Source: CBDANW01 sp965197825
Lineage (GTDB): Bacteria; Acidobacteriota; Vicinamibacteria; Marinacidobacterales; DATDRI01
DNA: 64,000 nucleotides
Direction of reading: 5' to 3'
Assembly: GCA_965197825.1 (NCBI GenBank)
Contig: CBDANW010000003.1
Location: 1,240,001 to 1,304,000, forward strand
Below, in pieces: positions 26,982 to 37,080 of this stretch (positions are counted from its first letter, which is position 1; each line of letters opens with the position of its first letter). Below the pieces are notes generated by a model. It searched no databases. It saw only the letters and a list, made by a program, of their open reading frames with translations, and was not told the origin of the DNA. The translations under genes were made by a program, and so were the position numbers.

Positions 26982-27332
26982 CTAGCCCGCCGACTGCTCG
27001 AACCAGGAGCGGGCATCGTTCATATCATCGGCCCATCCGAAACGGTCGTACAGGTGAACCATCCGCATGAGGGACATTATCTTGTCATTGGCTTTCAGCA
27101 GCAGGACCTGTCCGCCGAGCTTCTTCGAAGAGACATAGTGACTGATGAGAATTCCGATCGCCGTGCTGTCGAACCAACCGATCTGGGATACGTCGACGAT
27201 GGTGTTGATCCGTTTGTCACGGATCAGCGCGCGAAGAGCCTGTTCGAAATCGTCCGCCGATTCTCCCTCGACGATGCGTCCACTAATTTCGACGACCGCC
27301 GGTTCGCCTTCGGGACTGACCTTTATCTCCAT
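26982..27332 (-). CDS. STAS-domain protein (anti-sigma factor antagonist-like)
   Basis: 116 aa, the single-domain length. It opens MEIKVSPEGEPAVVEISGRI, and the phospho-acceptor loop reads GWFDSTAIGIL with Ser in the expected position. Such proteins bind RsbW/SpoIIAB-type kinases and are switched off by phosphorylation. An RsbW-like ATPase is encoded about 6.5 kb away (33462-33908), a plausible but unproven partner. AAGGAG lies 10 nt upstream of the start. Confidence 0.88.
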   Translation of the reverse strand: MEIKVSPEGEPAVVEISGRIVEGESADDFEQALRALIRDKRINTIVDVSQIGWFDSTAIGILISHYVSSKKLGGQVLLLKANDKIMSLMRMVHLYDRFGWADDMNDARSWFEQSAG

Positions 27333-27422
27333 TAGAGACTGGCTCCTTGTTACAAAGGAGAGACCTTCAGTGCGCCAATCTACTCATTTCCAGACGTCAA
27401 TTCAACTTCCGGAGCGACTCGC

Positions 27423-27848
27423 TTACTCTTCTACTTTTTCTTCCATATCCAGGGAAACAGAGTTGATGCAGTATCTCAAACCGCTTGGCGCGGGACCATC
27501 CTCGAAAACGTGTCCCAGGTGACCACCACAACGCGAGCACACGACCTCGGTACGACGCATCCCATGACTTACATCCGACACTTCGTCGACGTTCTCCGAG
27601 TGGATGGGCTGGTAGAAACTAGGCCAACCGCTTCCCGAATCGAACTTGGTCCCGGAATCGAAGAGCTCCAGTCCGCAGCCCGCACACCGATAGATGCCAG
27701 GTGTCTTCTCGTTCCAGAACTCGCCCGAAAAAGGGGTCTCGGTGCCCTTTTGCCGCAGAACGTAGTACTTCTCCGGCGTTAGAACCTTCTTCCAACCGTC
27801 CTCGGTTTCGGGGAGACTTGCTCCCGCGGATTCCTTCTTCTCGTCCAT
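27423..27848 (-). CDS. msrB: Peptide-methionine (R)-S-oxide reductase MsrB
   Basis: 141 aa. Zinc-binding CAGC and CSRC pairs, GSGWPSFYQPI, GHLGHVFEDGP and the catalytic Cys in RYCINSVSL are all present. It reduces methionine-R-sulfoxide in proteins, repairing oxidative damage; there is no signal peptide, so it is cytosolic. The sulfurtransferase gene is divergent, with its start 122 bp away. Confidence 0.96.
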   Translation of the reverse strand: MDEKKESAGASLPETEDGWKKVLTPEKYYVLRQKGTETPFSGEFWNEKTPGIYRCAGCGLELFDSGTKFDSGSGWPSFYQPIHSENVDEVSDVSHGMRRTEVVCSRCGGHLGHVFEDGPAPSGLRYCINSVSLDMEEKVEE

Positions 27849-27969
27849 GACGTTGGCTCCTCTGCTGCCCAGAGCTTTCCGGCTGGGAGCATCCTACTCA
27901 GCGATCTCCCGCGGAGGCAAGTGGAAACCGCTTTTCAATCACCTACACGATTGTGGTAAACGTGTGCCC

Positions 27970-28827
27970 ATGACCGACTCACCGATCGTTTCCGCCACTG
28001 AGCTTGCCGCGTTGCTCGGTGGCGACAATTTGACCATCGTCGACTGTCGCTTCGACCTCGCCGAGCCCGAGCTTGGGGAATCAGAATACCTCGAGGCGCA
28101 TATTCCAGGCGCCGTCTACTCCCACCTCGACCGGGATCTTTCTGCGACGAAGACCGGCCGCAATGGGCGCCATCCCTTGCCGTCAGTGGAGGAGATGTCC
28201 GAACGCTTTTCCTCATGGGGCATCGATACCGGCGTGCGCATCGTGGCTTACGACGCGGGAGCCGGCCACTTCGCCGCGCGCCTGTGGTGGATGCTGCGCT
28301 ATCTCGGACAGGAACGGGTGTCGGTGCTGGACAGCGGTTTCAAAGCCTGGAAGGACGCCGCTTTTCCCGTGCGAACCGGGCGGGAGCACCGGACGCCGCG
28401 GCGATTCGATGCCCGCCCCCGGCCGAAGATGCGCGTCGATCTGACGGATTTGTTGGAACCGTCTGCACGGGACAAGCGCTTGTTGATCGATGCCCGCGAT
28501 CCGGCGCGATACCGCGGAGACAACGAGCCCCTCGACCCCGTCGCAGGACACATACCCGGCGCCCGGAATCATTTTTGGCAGAACAATCTCGACGAGCGGG
28601 GTCTCTTCCTGCCGCCCGAGCGTCTATGCGACCAATTCACGTCTTTGCTCGCCGACACGCCGCCCGAAGACGCGATCGTCTACTGCGGTTCGGGCGTGAC
28701 CGCCTGTCACAACCTCATGGCTCTGGAGCTTGCCGGCGTGCACGGCGCAAGGCTCTACCCCGGCTCTTGGTCGGAATGGTGCGCCGATCCGGAACGTCCG
28801 ATCGAGACCGGCGGCAAGGGAGATTAG
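27970..28827 (+). CDS. sseA: 3-Mercaptopyruvate sulfurtransferase (two rhodanese domains)
   Basis: 285 aa from ATG at 27970; a longer frame upstream reads non-homologous sequence across the divergent start of msrB. The inactive N-terminal rhodanese domain (TIVDCRFDL, GAVYSHLDRDLS) precedes the catalytic one, with active-site loop CGSGVTAC (Cys about 239). The CGSG(A/V)TA loop is the form found in mercaptopyruvate rather than thiosulfate enzymes. It transfers sulfane sulfur in the cytosol and could feed thiol metabolism together with the cysteine desulfurase at 41899. Confidence 0.93.
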   Translation: MTDSPIVSATELAALLGGDNLTIVDCRFDLAEPELGESEYLEAHIPGAVYSHLDRDLSATKTGRNGRHPLPSVEEMSERFSSWGIDTGVRIVAYDAGAGHFAARLWWMLRYLGQERVSVLDSGFKAWKDAAFPVRTGREHRTPRRFDARPRPKMRVDLTDLLEPSARDKRLLIDARDPARYRGDNEPLDPVAGHIPGARNHFWQNNLDERGLFLPPERLCDQFTSLLADTPPEDAIVYCGSGVTACHNLMALELAGVHGARLYPGSWSEWCADPERPIETGGKGD

Positions 28828-28844
28828 GCAGAATCAACCAAGAA

Positions 28845-29828
28845 TTATCGACAAAGCGGCTCGACATCCAAAGGCATCTGCCCGGGTTCCAGCTCCAGCC
28901 GAACGAGCGCGATCTCCTCTGAACCTCCTTGCATGACTCTTCGAATGGGAACCACCGCGATTTCTATCTCCGTCTCCCCGGTCGGCGGAACCACGAGATG
29001 CCTTTCGAACCCGTCCCCTCTCACGGCGAGCGCGTGGGGCCCTTCCCCTCCCCTGACACCTATGAAACGAAGTCGCGGCGATCCGATCTGGCAAGCACGA
29101 AGTTCCACCAGCGTGGCGCGCTCGGGCCGCAACCGCGTGGCGCCCGCCACCGGGCGGGAACCGATCCATTCCTCGCGCGCGGTCCACGCTTCCACCGTCA
29201 CACCCGTGACGAGTAACAGACCCACGATCGCCATGGCCAATCCGCCCAGGGACACTTTTTCCCGACGTTCCCACAGCAAGACCAAGCGAGCGACTGACGA
29301 AGAAGGCACCCCAACGCGCGCGGCGAAACTCGCGCTGTCCCAGCCAAGCCGCAATCCACAACGCGAGAACGGGTGTGACGGGCACCAAATAGCGCGTGGC
29401 CGGAGACCAACCACCCGCTCCCCCCTGATCGTGAGAGGCGGAGATCCACAAGTAAGGCACGAAAACGGCTAGCGACAAACAGGCGGCGAACGCGGACTTA
29501 CGCCAGAGGGCGACGACACCCGGTACCGCCAGAAGGTAAAGCGGTGCGTACACCAGCAGACCTTCTTCCCGGCCAAGAAGCAAATAGTAAAGACCCGAGA
29601 ATGCTCGAGGGTTGAAGAGATGTCCCCCTCGCGGGTAGCCGTTTACGACCCAAAGCGTGTCCGGGAGCAGCGACCCGGTGATGTGAAAGATGTAGAGACA
29701 CTGCAGCGCCACCGACACTGAAGGTCGGGATAGCGCCCAGATGCTGGTCTTCCCACGCGATCACGCCAGGCTCGATAGACCAGAGCCAGGATGCAAACGC
29801 CGAGCACCGGGTAATAGCGAGTATGAAG
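28845..29828 (-). pseudogene. Integral membrane glycosyltransferase-like gene (GT39/dolichyl-mannosyltransferase type), N-terminus cut by IS, frameshifted
   Basis: At the IS border (29828) the frame reads LHTRYYPVLGVCILALVYRA, shifts near 29735 to LQCLYIFHITGSLLPDTLWVV and then helices such as GLYYLLLGREEGLLVYAPLYL and PVTPVLALWIAAWLGQ, and shifts again near 29290 to GGLAMAIVGLLLVTGVTVEAW before ending EPLCR. These are consistent with the second half of a multi-helix membrane glycosyltransferase. At least two indels plus loss of the 5' half make it non-functional. Confidence 0.7.
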
Positions 29829-31288
29829 GGGATGTCCCGGCCGCTGTTGAATTTGGTCGGGTAGCGGCGGCACCTGTGAATACTCTTAGGCAGCAAACTC
29901 ATCGCTGTCAAGAGATTTCTGTTTGCTTCTAAGCGCGTGAACGAGAGCGCCCATATGGCGATAGCCTTTGATACGCCGGAACTTTTTCTGCGCGGTGACG
30001 ACGCCAAGAGCGGTCCATCGGCGAACCATGGAAGGACTCTACCAACGCTTGACGTTTCTCGATACTCTGCGAATGGTTCCGTTGAGATTCTCAATGGCGT
30101 TCGTCGTGGCAAGAGACTGGCGAAGTAAGGCGGGCAGCGCGAGCTTCACGACCGTGAGTGTCTCTTCCATCCCTTCACGAAGGCTTCCGGCAGCTTCGTC
30201 GTAGCCGTTTCGCTCGAGCCACGACACCAATGCCTGAAGTCGCTTGCGCGCCTTGTCGGCACTCTTGCACTTGTAGGCTTCCTTCATCGTCTGGAGCACG
30301 TAGGCGTGACGAGACTTGGGAAGGTACGAGCGAAGATTCCGGAGTTTATGGATCTGGCACCTTTGGATGACCGCGAGGTCCCCCAAAACGTCGACGAGTG
30401 CCTTGCGGATGCCTTTGCCTCCGTCCACTACGCAGAGAATCGACTCATCGACGCGCAAGCCTCGCTCGATAAGGTCCTGCAACATCGCGGTGCACACCCG
30501 AGAGTTCTCCGTCGAGCCCAGCCATATACCCAGGGGCACCTTCGTTCCATCTATTGTGATACCGAGAGTTACGACGACGGTCTGTCCGGCCACCTCAAGG
30601 CCATCCAGCATCAGTGCCGCAAGCTCGAACTCCTCTAGCCGCCGAGACAGGTATTCCTCGAGCTTCTTAGTCGTCTGGCTCACGAGGTGACGGCTGGCGG
30701 CACTCTTACTCGTGCCACGAGACTTCAACTTGGCCGCGGGTTTGTCCAGACTCGATTCGTAATTTCGGGTCGATACCCCCACCAAGATCTGATTCAACAC
30801 TCGCTCTGGAAGCGGGTCTTCTTCGCGGAAGGCTTCGAAGTGTGGAAGCGAACGCCTCCTCGCCCGACTTCGAGCGAACTCGAGGTCGCGACACTTGGAT
30901 GCGACGACCACCGAAGCTCAGCTCTCCGTTCGTGCTCCCACAGTGGTTATGAGTTCGCTCCTTCTCGTGCTTGCCCTTGAGCCCCGCGATCTCCTCGGCG
31001 TCCTCTCTGAGCAGTAGGTGCAGAGCTGTCAGTCCTTGCTCGTACACCCATTCCGTCAGATCCGCCTTCGTGGCCGCGATCCCAGCTATCATCGGTAGCA
31101 GTATCTGACCGACTTGGCCAACTACCTTGCCCGTAGGCGAGTGCGTTTGCTTTCTTACTGGCTTCTTCGATTTCCTGGGCATTGGTGGCTCCTTGTCCCC
31201 CTCTGGAGACGGTTTATTGGCAGACCTATTCTTAGGCCGGCCAAGGAGCCGCCGCTACCCCAAATTCAACATCCGGCGGGACATCCCC
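29828..31288 (-). mobile_element. IS256-type element, copy 1 (GGGGATGTCCC ends)
   Basis: About 1460 bp. Both ends share an imperfect ~45-bp inverted repeat: GATGTCCCG..., TGTTGAATTTGG and GGTAGCGGCGGC are present at 29831-29872 and, inverted, at 31248-31287. The transposase is broken by two lesions. No target duplication was found. Remnants of two different membrane-protein genes abut its two ends. Confidence 0.9.
29886..31182 (-). pseudogene. IS256-family transposase, copy 1 (frameshift plus amber)
   Basis: ATG at 31182 (AAGGAG 6 nt upstream) begins MPRKSKKPVRKQTHS. Compared with copy 2, an extra A near 30850 shifts the frame after the RPRVRSKSGEEA region, and TAG at 30039-30041 replaces the Lys codon after NVKRW. 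The true family stop is retained here (TAA, 29886-29888, after SLDSDEFAA). DDE residues in LMLDGLEV, CVVDGGKG and TTNAIENLN are present. Clearly inactive. Confidence 0.92.
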
Positions 31289-32569
31289 GAAGTGGCTCGC
31301 GGCATGATGGAACGGGAGGATTGGCTCATCCTGCACTTTGCGGGGGAGAAGCTTGGCTCGACAAACCTCCTCTTTACTACTGGGCCGCGGCGAGCAGCAT
31401 GAGGCTCTTGGGGGAAACGGAGACCGCGGTCCGCTTTCCTCGGCACGCGCCTGTTCGGCTTCGCAGACGGCCTTCGCTCGGCTCTCATGCTGGCGGGGTC
31501 GCTGGGAATGGTCTTGTACGGCAGGGCGGCGATCATGGATTCGCTCCTCACTCTTGCGCTCACCGTGGGATTGGGAGCGTATGCCATCTACGCGACGGGC
31601 CGGCCGTCACTCTACTGGTTGGTCATCGCGTTCACCGCCTTCGGAGCCGCGGTGCTGACAAAAGGGCCTATCGGTTGTCATCTTACCCCTACTGGTCATC
31701 GGGTCCTTTCATTTTCTCGACCGGCTCTGTCATCCATTTGATGGCCGACGCGTATTCGTACCCGTCCGGACCCACATAGTGGTTTCGGTCGTCTTCTTTC
31801 TCGTCGTCGTCGTTCCCTGGAATGCTGCGATCCTCCAGACGCTGGGTTGGGAGTATGTCGAAGTGTTTCTTCCAACACAATGTCGATCGCTTCCTGACTA
31901 CGGTGCATCGTCACCCTGGACCGTTTTACTACTACTTGCCGATACTCACCGTGGCTTCTTTTTCCCTGGTCTGCCTTCGTGCCCGCGGCGATCATTCGGG
32001 CGATGCGAAGAATCGATGCGCGCCGCTCCTTTCTTCTTTCATGGATTGCGGTTTTCCCTGATCTTCTTTTCACTGGCTGGCTCGAAACTACCGGGCTACG
32101 TGCTGCCCATCCTGCCGCCTCTCGCGCTGCTGATCGGGCTTCTCTGGACGCCAGCGCCTCCCGTAAAGGACGCCAAGGCGGGAGCAAAGGAAGAAAACGT
32201 AGCGTGGCTGAATCGATCGATGATCCTCCATGCCGCCCTGTCGGTCGTTCTGGGCGCGGCTGCGTTCTACGCATTCACGAACGTTTTCGTCCGATCACGT
32301 ACGCTCCGATCCCGAGTACGGCGAGAAGGGCCGCCAACGATCGGCCCGCGATCATGGTGTCGGGAAATCGGCTTCCCGGTGCGGCTTTCTGGAGCCTAGC
32401 TGCCAGCTCCGTGTCGTTAACGCTCGTGCTGGTCCTCTACCTTGCACCCATCATGGAAGCTCGTCGAGGATCCCTCTTTGAAGGCGCGCCTTATCGCGCG
32501 CGCCGGAAACAGGATCCTGGCCGAGGCGCGCCCTGCCTCCACGGCAAGCCCCTGACCGTCAATCGATGA
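31289..32569 (+). pseudogene. GT39 (ArnT/PMT-like) membrane glycosyltransferase, heavily frameshifted
   Basis: It begins directly at the IS border. Successive frames give EVARGMMEREDWLI, then EAWLDKPPLYYWAAA and RLLGETETAVRFP (the typical first periplasmic loop), then LAGSLGMVLYGRAAIMDSLL, VVSVVFFLVVVVPWNAAIL, LAGSKLPGYVLPILPPLALL and finally SLAASSVSLTLVLVLYLAPI. At least five frame changes are needed in ~1.28 kb, so decay is old or the sequence here is poor. The N-terminal ~40 residues are missing. The sequence before 31289 belongs to the IS. Confidence 0.8.
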
Positions 32570-32623
32570 CTCGCCCTCGGACTGTTGACCGGTCTTCGGC
32601 GCCTTGGCTATAGTCCTGGGGCG

Positions 32624-33090
<467 letters not shown>

Positions 33091-33094
33091 AACG

Positions 33095-33502
33095 ATGACA
33101 GCATACCTCTACGCGGCGCTATTCGAGTTTCTGGGTGTGTTCTGCCACCAGATGACGGAAAGAAGCTGGATCCTCTTCGGCGTGCAAGCCCCGCTGTGCA
33201 TCCGGTGTAGCGCTCTCCTGTTGAGAGCGCTCGTCGCCGCCTCCTACATCTTTTTGAGGTATCCGATGCCCAGCTTGCGGCTCTCCGCCCTGCTGGCCTC
33301 TCCCCTACTCCTGGACGTAGCCACTCAGGTCGTCGGGCTCCACGACGGCAACAACTCATTGCGCTTCGCGACAGGCTTTAGCTTCGGTTTCTTCTCCCTG
33401 ATCGGATCGCTTACGTGGTTGGCCGGGCGGGCGGAGCTTGCTCGGTCGAGAGGAAAGAGAGCTAGTCTTCGTTCGCTGGCTTCGCCCGCGAGAACTTCTT
33501 GA
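33095..33502 (+). CDS. DUF2085 family membrane protein
   Basis: 135 aa. The family signature is visible: FCHQMTERSW followed by APLCIRCSALLLRALVA, then three to four hydrophobic segments. The Cys-His and Cys-x2-Cys pairs could bind a metal, but no function is established. The start lies 4 nt after the upstream frame's stop, so both are probably translated together. The 3' end overlaps the convergent ATPase gene by 41 nt. Confidence 0.85.
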   Translation: MTAYLYAALFEFLGVFCHQMTERSWILFGVQAPLCIRCSALLLRALVAASYIFLRYPMPSLRLSALLASPLLLDVATQVVGLHDGNNSLRFATGFSFGFFSLIGSLTWLAGRAELARSRGKRASLRSLASPARTS

Positions 33503-33908
33503 CCATCTTGACCTGGGTGCCGCAGTTTGGAGGGAAGCGATACACCACTTCGTCCATGAAGTTCTTCATGAAGAAGATGCCTCTACCGTTGGCTCGCAGT
33601 AGATTCTCTTCGGCAAGCGGGTCGCGAATCTTCTCCAGGTCGAAACCTTCCCCTTCGTCTTCCACGTAAATCTGGAGCTCCCCGCCGTCGACCTCGAAGC
33701 GCACCACGACCCGTTTGGAAACGTCCATCTTGTTCCCGTGACGCACGGCGTTGGTCACCGACTCACGGATCGCCACGCTCATCCAGTGGGAAGAGTCGGA
33801 ATCGAATCCGACCTGAGTGGAGATAGACTCGAAAACAGCCTGGACGAGATCGACCATCTCGAAGCTGCTTTGAATGTCGATCTGGACGACCTTCTTCGTT
33901 GAGCTCAT
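33462..33908 (-). CDS. RsbW-like anti-sigma factor / serine kinase (HATPase_c_2)
   Basis: 148 aa from ATG 33908. ATP-binding boxes: N box AIRESVTNAVRHGNK, G1 VEDEGEGFDLEKI, and G2 NGRGIFFMKNFMDEV. This GHKL subtype lacks a phosphorylatable His and phosphorylates Ser on STAS partners or holds a sigma factor. The window encodes one STAS protein (26982-27332), though not adjacent. A longer frame to 33938 starts within a 10-bp tandem repeat and is less likely. Confidence 0.88.
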   Translation of the reverse strand: MSSTKKVVQIDIQSSFEMVDLVQAVFESISTQVGFDSDSSHWMSVAIRESVTNAVRHGNKMDVSKRVVVRFEVDGGELQIYVEDEGEGFDLEKIRDPLAEENLLRANGRGIFFMKNFMDEVVYRFPPNCGTQVKMVKKFSRAKPANED

Positions 33909-33930
33909 CGGGAGTTTTCTTTCGACGTCT

Positions 33931-33960
33931 CGCCTCACTTGGCCTCACTTGGCCTCACTT
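33931..33960. repeat. 10-bp tandem repeat, three copies
   Basis: GGCCTCACTT occurs twice perfectly and once with CG for GG in the first copy, just upstream of the RsbW-like gene (which reads leftward). It lies where its promoter or leader would be expected. Confidence 0.85.
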
Positions 33961-34088
33961 CATCGGCAGCGAGACAATCGGGCTCTTCCTAACACAAAGC
34001 CACCACGGCAATCAAGAGATTCAGGGTGGGCCCCGTGACAAACAAGTCAGCTCGCCCCCCTTGACCACGACATGGTACCATTTCCACA

Positions 34089-35372
34089 ATGAAGCAAGCG
34101 GCCAGGGCACGTCTGCGCGGAAGGGTGGCCGTTCCCGGGGACAAGTCGATCGCCCATCGTGCCGCGTTACTAGCTTCGATCGCCCGGGGCAAGTCGGTCA
34201 TCGAGCGCTTTCCCTCCGGTGCAGACTGCCACCGCACACTGGATCTCCTCGAAGCGTTGGGCGTTCGCGTCGAGCGAGAAGGCGAGCAGGTGTCGATATC
34301 CGGGACCGGCTACTTCGGTTTCCGCAAACCTTCCTCTACACTCTACGTCGGCAATTCCGGAACGACGATGCGCATGGGCTGCGGGTTGCTCTGTGGCCAG
34401 CCGTTCGATAGCACCCTTCGTGGAGACGCGAGCCTCGGGCGCCGCCCGATGCAAAGGGTGATCGAACCTCTCGGGCGAATGGGCGCCGTCATCGAGTCGA
34501 GCGACGGAGGTACCGCTCCGCTCGTGATTCGTGGCGGGCGAAAGCTCAAAGGCATCCACTATCGGCTGCCGGTCGCGAGCGCTCAGGTGAAGACCGCAAT
34601 CCTCCTTGCCGGGCTGCACGCCAATGGGGAGACCCATGTCGAGGAACCGCTCGCGTCTCGCAACCACACGGAGTTGGCTTTGCTGCGTTTCGGAGCGAGC
34701 GTCGAGATGGGTAGTGGGGGCGTTCGCGTCATTCGCATTAGGGGCGGTGACCCGCTGGGCTCCACGCGCATCCGACTTCCCGGTGATACGTCATCGGCTG
34801 CGTTCTTCATCGTAGGCGCAACCATTCTGCCGGGATCCAGCCTCGTTCTCCACGAGGTCGGGCTCAATCCAACCCGTACCGCGCTCCTCGAGGTTCTTCG
34901 ATCCATGGGGGCTCGCATCACGGTAGAGGAAGAGCACGACGTAGACATGGAGAAAACTGGGACCATCCGCGTGGAGGGCGCGGAGCTCACCGGAGTGGAG
35001 GTTCTAAAGGAAAGAGTTCCTGGATTGATCGACGAAATCCCGGCTCTCGCGGTGGCGGCCTCGTTCGCTCACGGCGAAACCATTATCCGCGGCGCCGCGG
35101 AGCTGCGCGTCAAGGAATCGGACCGCATTCGGGCGTTAGCCACTGGCCTTCGCGCTCTCGGTGTCGACATGGAGGAGCTCCCTGACGGGCTGCGAGTCAG
35201 GGGAGGCCGGCCGATGCAACCCGCGAGCCTCGACAGCTTCGGAGATCACCGAATTGCCATGGCCTGGGGGGTCGCCTCGCTCGCGGTCGAAGGATGCGAG
35301 ATCAAAGGTAAAGACATCGCGGACATCTCCTACCCGGGCTTCTGGGAGGCGCTGAACCGAACCGTCGCATGA
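34089..35372 (+). CDS. aroA: 3-Phosphoshikimate 1-carboxyvinyltransferase (EPSP synthase)
   Basis: 427 aa, the normal length. Substrate loops include VPGDKSIAHRAALLA, GNSGTTMRMG, the PVASAQVKTAILLAG strand and RVKESDRI, with DHRIAMAWGVA near the C-terminus. It joins PEP to shikimate-3-phosphate, the sixth step of chorismate synthesis, in the cytosol. It is the first gene of an ATGA-overlapping operon with aroK. Confidence 0.97.
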   Translation: MKQAARARLRGRVAVPGDKSIAHRAALLASIARGKSVIERFPSGADCHRTLDLLEALGVRVEREGEQVSISGTGYFGFRKPSSTLYVGNSGTTMRMGCGLLCGQPFDSTLRGDASLGRRPMQRVIEPLGRMGAVIESSDGGTAPLVIRGGRKLKGIHYRLPVASAQVKTAILLAGLHANGETHVEEPLASRNHTELALLRFGASVEMGSGGVRVIRIRGGDPLGSTRIRLPGDTSSAAFFIVGATILPGSSLVLHEVGLNPTRTALLEVLRSMGARITVEEEHDVDMEKTGTIRVEGAELTGVEVLKERVPGLIDEIPALAVAASFAHGETIIRGAAELRVKESDRIRALATGLRALGVDMEELPDGLRVRGGRPMQPASLDSFGDHRIAMAWGVASLAVEGCEIKGKDIADISYPGFWEALNRTVA

Positions 35373-35899
35373 ACGAGGGGCCCGCCGTTGGAAGGAGCAT
35401 CTTCGTAATGGGTTTTATGGGAGTCGGAAAGAGTACACTAGGACAGCATCTCGCGAAACGCCTACGCGTGCCTTTCTACGATATGGACGAGGAAATCGAG
35501 CGAACGAGCGGCAAGACGATTCACGAGCTATTCGAGGCAGACGGCGAAGACTCCTTCCGCGCAATCGAAACGGAGTTGCTGCGAAGTATCGTGAAACGAG
35601 AGCCCGGGGTCGTGGCCACGGGCGGGGGAACGTTCTGCCGGTCGGAGAATCGAGGGCTCATTCGCTCCGGTGGTGTGAGTGTGTGGCTCGATGCGCCCAC
35701 GGATGTGATCCTGGAGCGAGGTGCCCGGGAAACGCACCGGCCACTCTGGACTAGTCCGGAGCGCGTAAAGGCGCTGCTCGACGAGCGCCTACCCCTGTAT
35801 CGCCAGGCTGACGTTCACTTCCGCATGGAATCCGTGACGCCAGAGGAAGCGGCCTCCCGACTGGAGGTCTTGCTCGAACCATACTGCAAGGGATCATGA
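35369..35899 (+). CDS. aroK: Shikimate kinase
   Basis: 176 aa. Walker A GFMGVGKST, the shikimate-binding DMDEEIE, FRAIETELL, TGGGTF and the lid RPLWTSPERV are present. It makes shikimate-3-phosphate, the substrate of AroA. The start overlaps the aroA stop by 4 nt (ATGA), so the two consecutive steps are translationally coupled. Confidence 0.97.
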   Translation: MNEGPAVGRSIFVMGFMGVGKSTLGQHLAKRLRVPFYDMDEEIERTSGKTIHELFEADGEDSFRAIETELLRSIVKREPGVVATGGGTFCRSENRGLIRSGGVSVWLDAPTDVILERGARETHRPLWTSPERVKALLDERLPLYRQADVHFRMESVTPEEAASRLEVLLEPYCKGS

Positions 35900-36636
35900 G
35901 ATACCTCGTCCTCAGCGATATCCACTCGAACCGAGAGGCTTTGACCGCGGTGCTACGGCATGTCCGGCGCAAACGCTTCGACCGGACGATAGTGTTAGGC
36001 GATCTGGTCGGCTACGGCGCCGACCCCAACCCGATAGTCGAAATGGTGCGCGCCCTGAAACACGCGGTGATCATACGTGGAAATCACGACAAGGTGTGCA
36101 GCGGTCTGGAGTCGGGCGAGATGTTCAACCGCATCGCTCTCATCTCCGCCAAGTGGACACAAAAAAAGCTGGTGCCGCATCACCGAAAGTGGCTTGCCGG
36201 TCTGCCGCAGGGGCCGGTCCACGTCGACGAGCGATTCTCGATGGCCCACGGCACACCCCTCGACGAGGATGCCTACACCTTCGGTGAGATCGAGGCGCTC
36301 AATATGTTTCGCTTCCTCAAGTTCCCCATCTGCTTCTTCGGTCACAGTCATTTCCCGGTCGTTTTCAGTCTCGACTCGGAATCCCTGACGACCTACGTCT
36401 CCAACAAGGCGAGATTCCGCATCCGCTTGCGCAAGGACGCGCACTACCTCATCAATCCCGGCTCGATCGGTCAACCTCGCGATGGTGACAAGCGAGCAAG
36501 TTTCGGAATCTTCGACTCCGATCGCATGACGATGACCATCCACCGGGTCGACTACAAATACCAGCGCACGCAACAAAAGATCCTTGCGGCTGGCCTGCCA
36601 TCTCCACTGGCGGACCGGCTGGCACTGGGAAGGTAA
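35896..36636 (+). CDS. Metallophosphoesterase, YfcE/MJ0936-like
   Basis: 246 aa. Calcineurin-like metal motifs in order: LSDIHSN, LGDLVGYGADP, RGNHDKV, AHGTPLD and FGHSHFPV. It hydrolyses a phosphodiester or phosphomonoester with two metal ions; the substrate in this subgroup is not known. ATG overlaps the aroK stop by 4 nt, making it the third cistron of the aro operon. Confidence 0.92.
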   Translation: MRYLVLSDIHSNREALTAVLRHVRRKRFDRTIVLGDLVGYGADPNPIVEMVRALKHAVIIRGNHDKVCSGLESGEMFNRIALISAKWTQKKLVPHHRKWLAGLPQGPVHVDERFSMAHGTPLDEDAYTFGEIEALNMFRFLKFPICFFGHSHFPVVFSLDSESLTTYVSNKARFRIRLRKDAHYLINPGSIGQPRDGDKRASFGIFDSDRMTMTIHRVDYKYQRTQQKILAAGLPSPLADRLALGR

Positions 36637-36736
36637 GAGCTCTGGTCGTGCCGCCGGCCTAAAAGGTGGGCGAAGAACTTCGCTTACGCACGAGCAGCGA
36701 CGACGCGGAGCGCGCCGCTGCTCGTGTCGATAGGTC

Positions 36737-36967
36737 CTACTCGTTGACCGCGCGATCGATGGCCCGGCGTAGGCGGTCGTCGCCGCTGCCGCGACCTTCG
36801 TCGGAAGGCGTGGTTCCAAAGCGCAGGATGAACCGGCCTCCGGTCGAAAGAGACAGCGTGTCGATCAGCTTCCGCGTCAGCTCCTTCCAGCTCCACTGAC
36901 GTTGCTTACCAACGATGCGGCCTAACGAGCGGCGAAGCTCCGGCTCTTCGGCGATGTAGGAAACCAC
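36737..36967 (-). CDS. Small hypothetical protein, uncertain start
   Basis: 76 aa from GTG 36967 (VSYIAEEPELRRSLGRIVGK ... GGRFILRFGTTPSDE). The frame is open further upstream (GKIQFEVGIRSIEGV) to a TAA at 37016-37018. Beyond it the same frame holds ATG 37072 and 18 codons, so the natural start may have been lost to that TAA. No family is recognised. Confidence 0.4.
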   Translation of the reverse strand: MVSYIAEEPELRRSLGRIVGKQRQWSWKELTRKLIDTLSLSTGGRFILRFGTTPSDEGRGSGDDRLRRAIDRAVNE

Positions 36968-37080
36968 TCCTTCGATTGAACGGATTCCTACTTCGAACTG
37001 GATTTTCCCGACTCTTTAGAATCCTCGGTAGATCCCGATAGCGAACTGCTGCGTGTCAACGGATTGAAGCATTGATCTCG

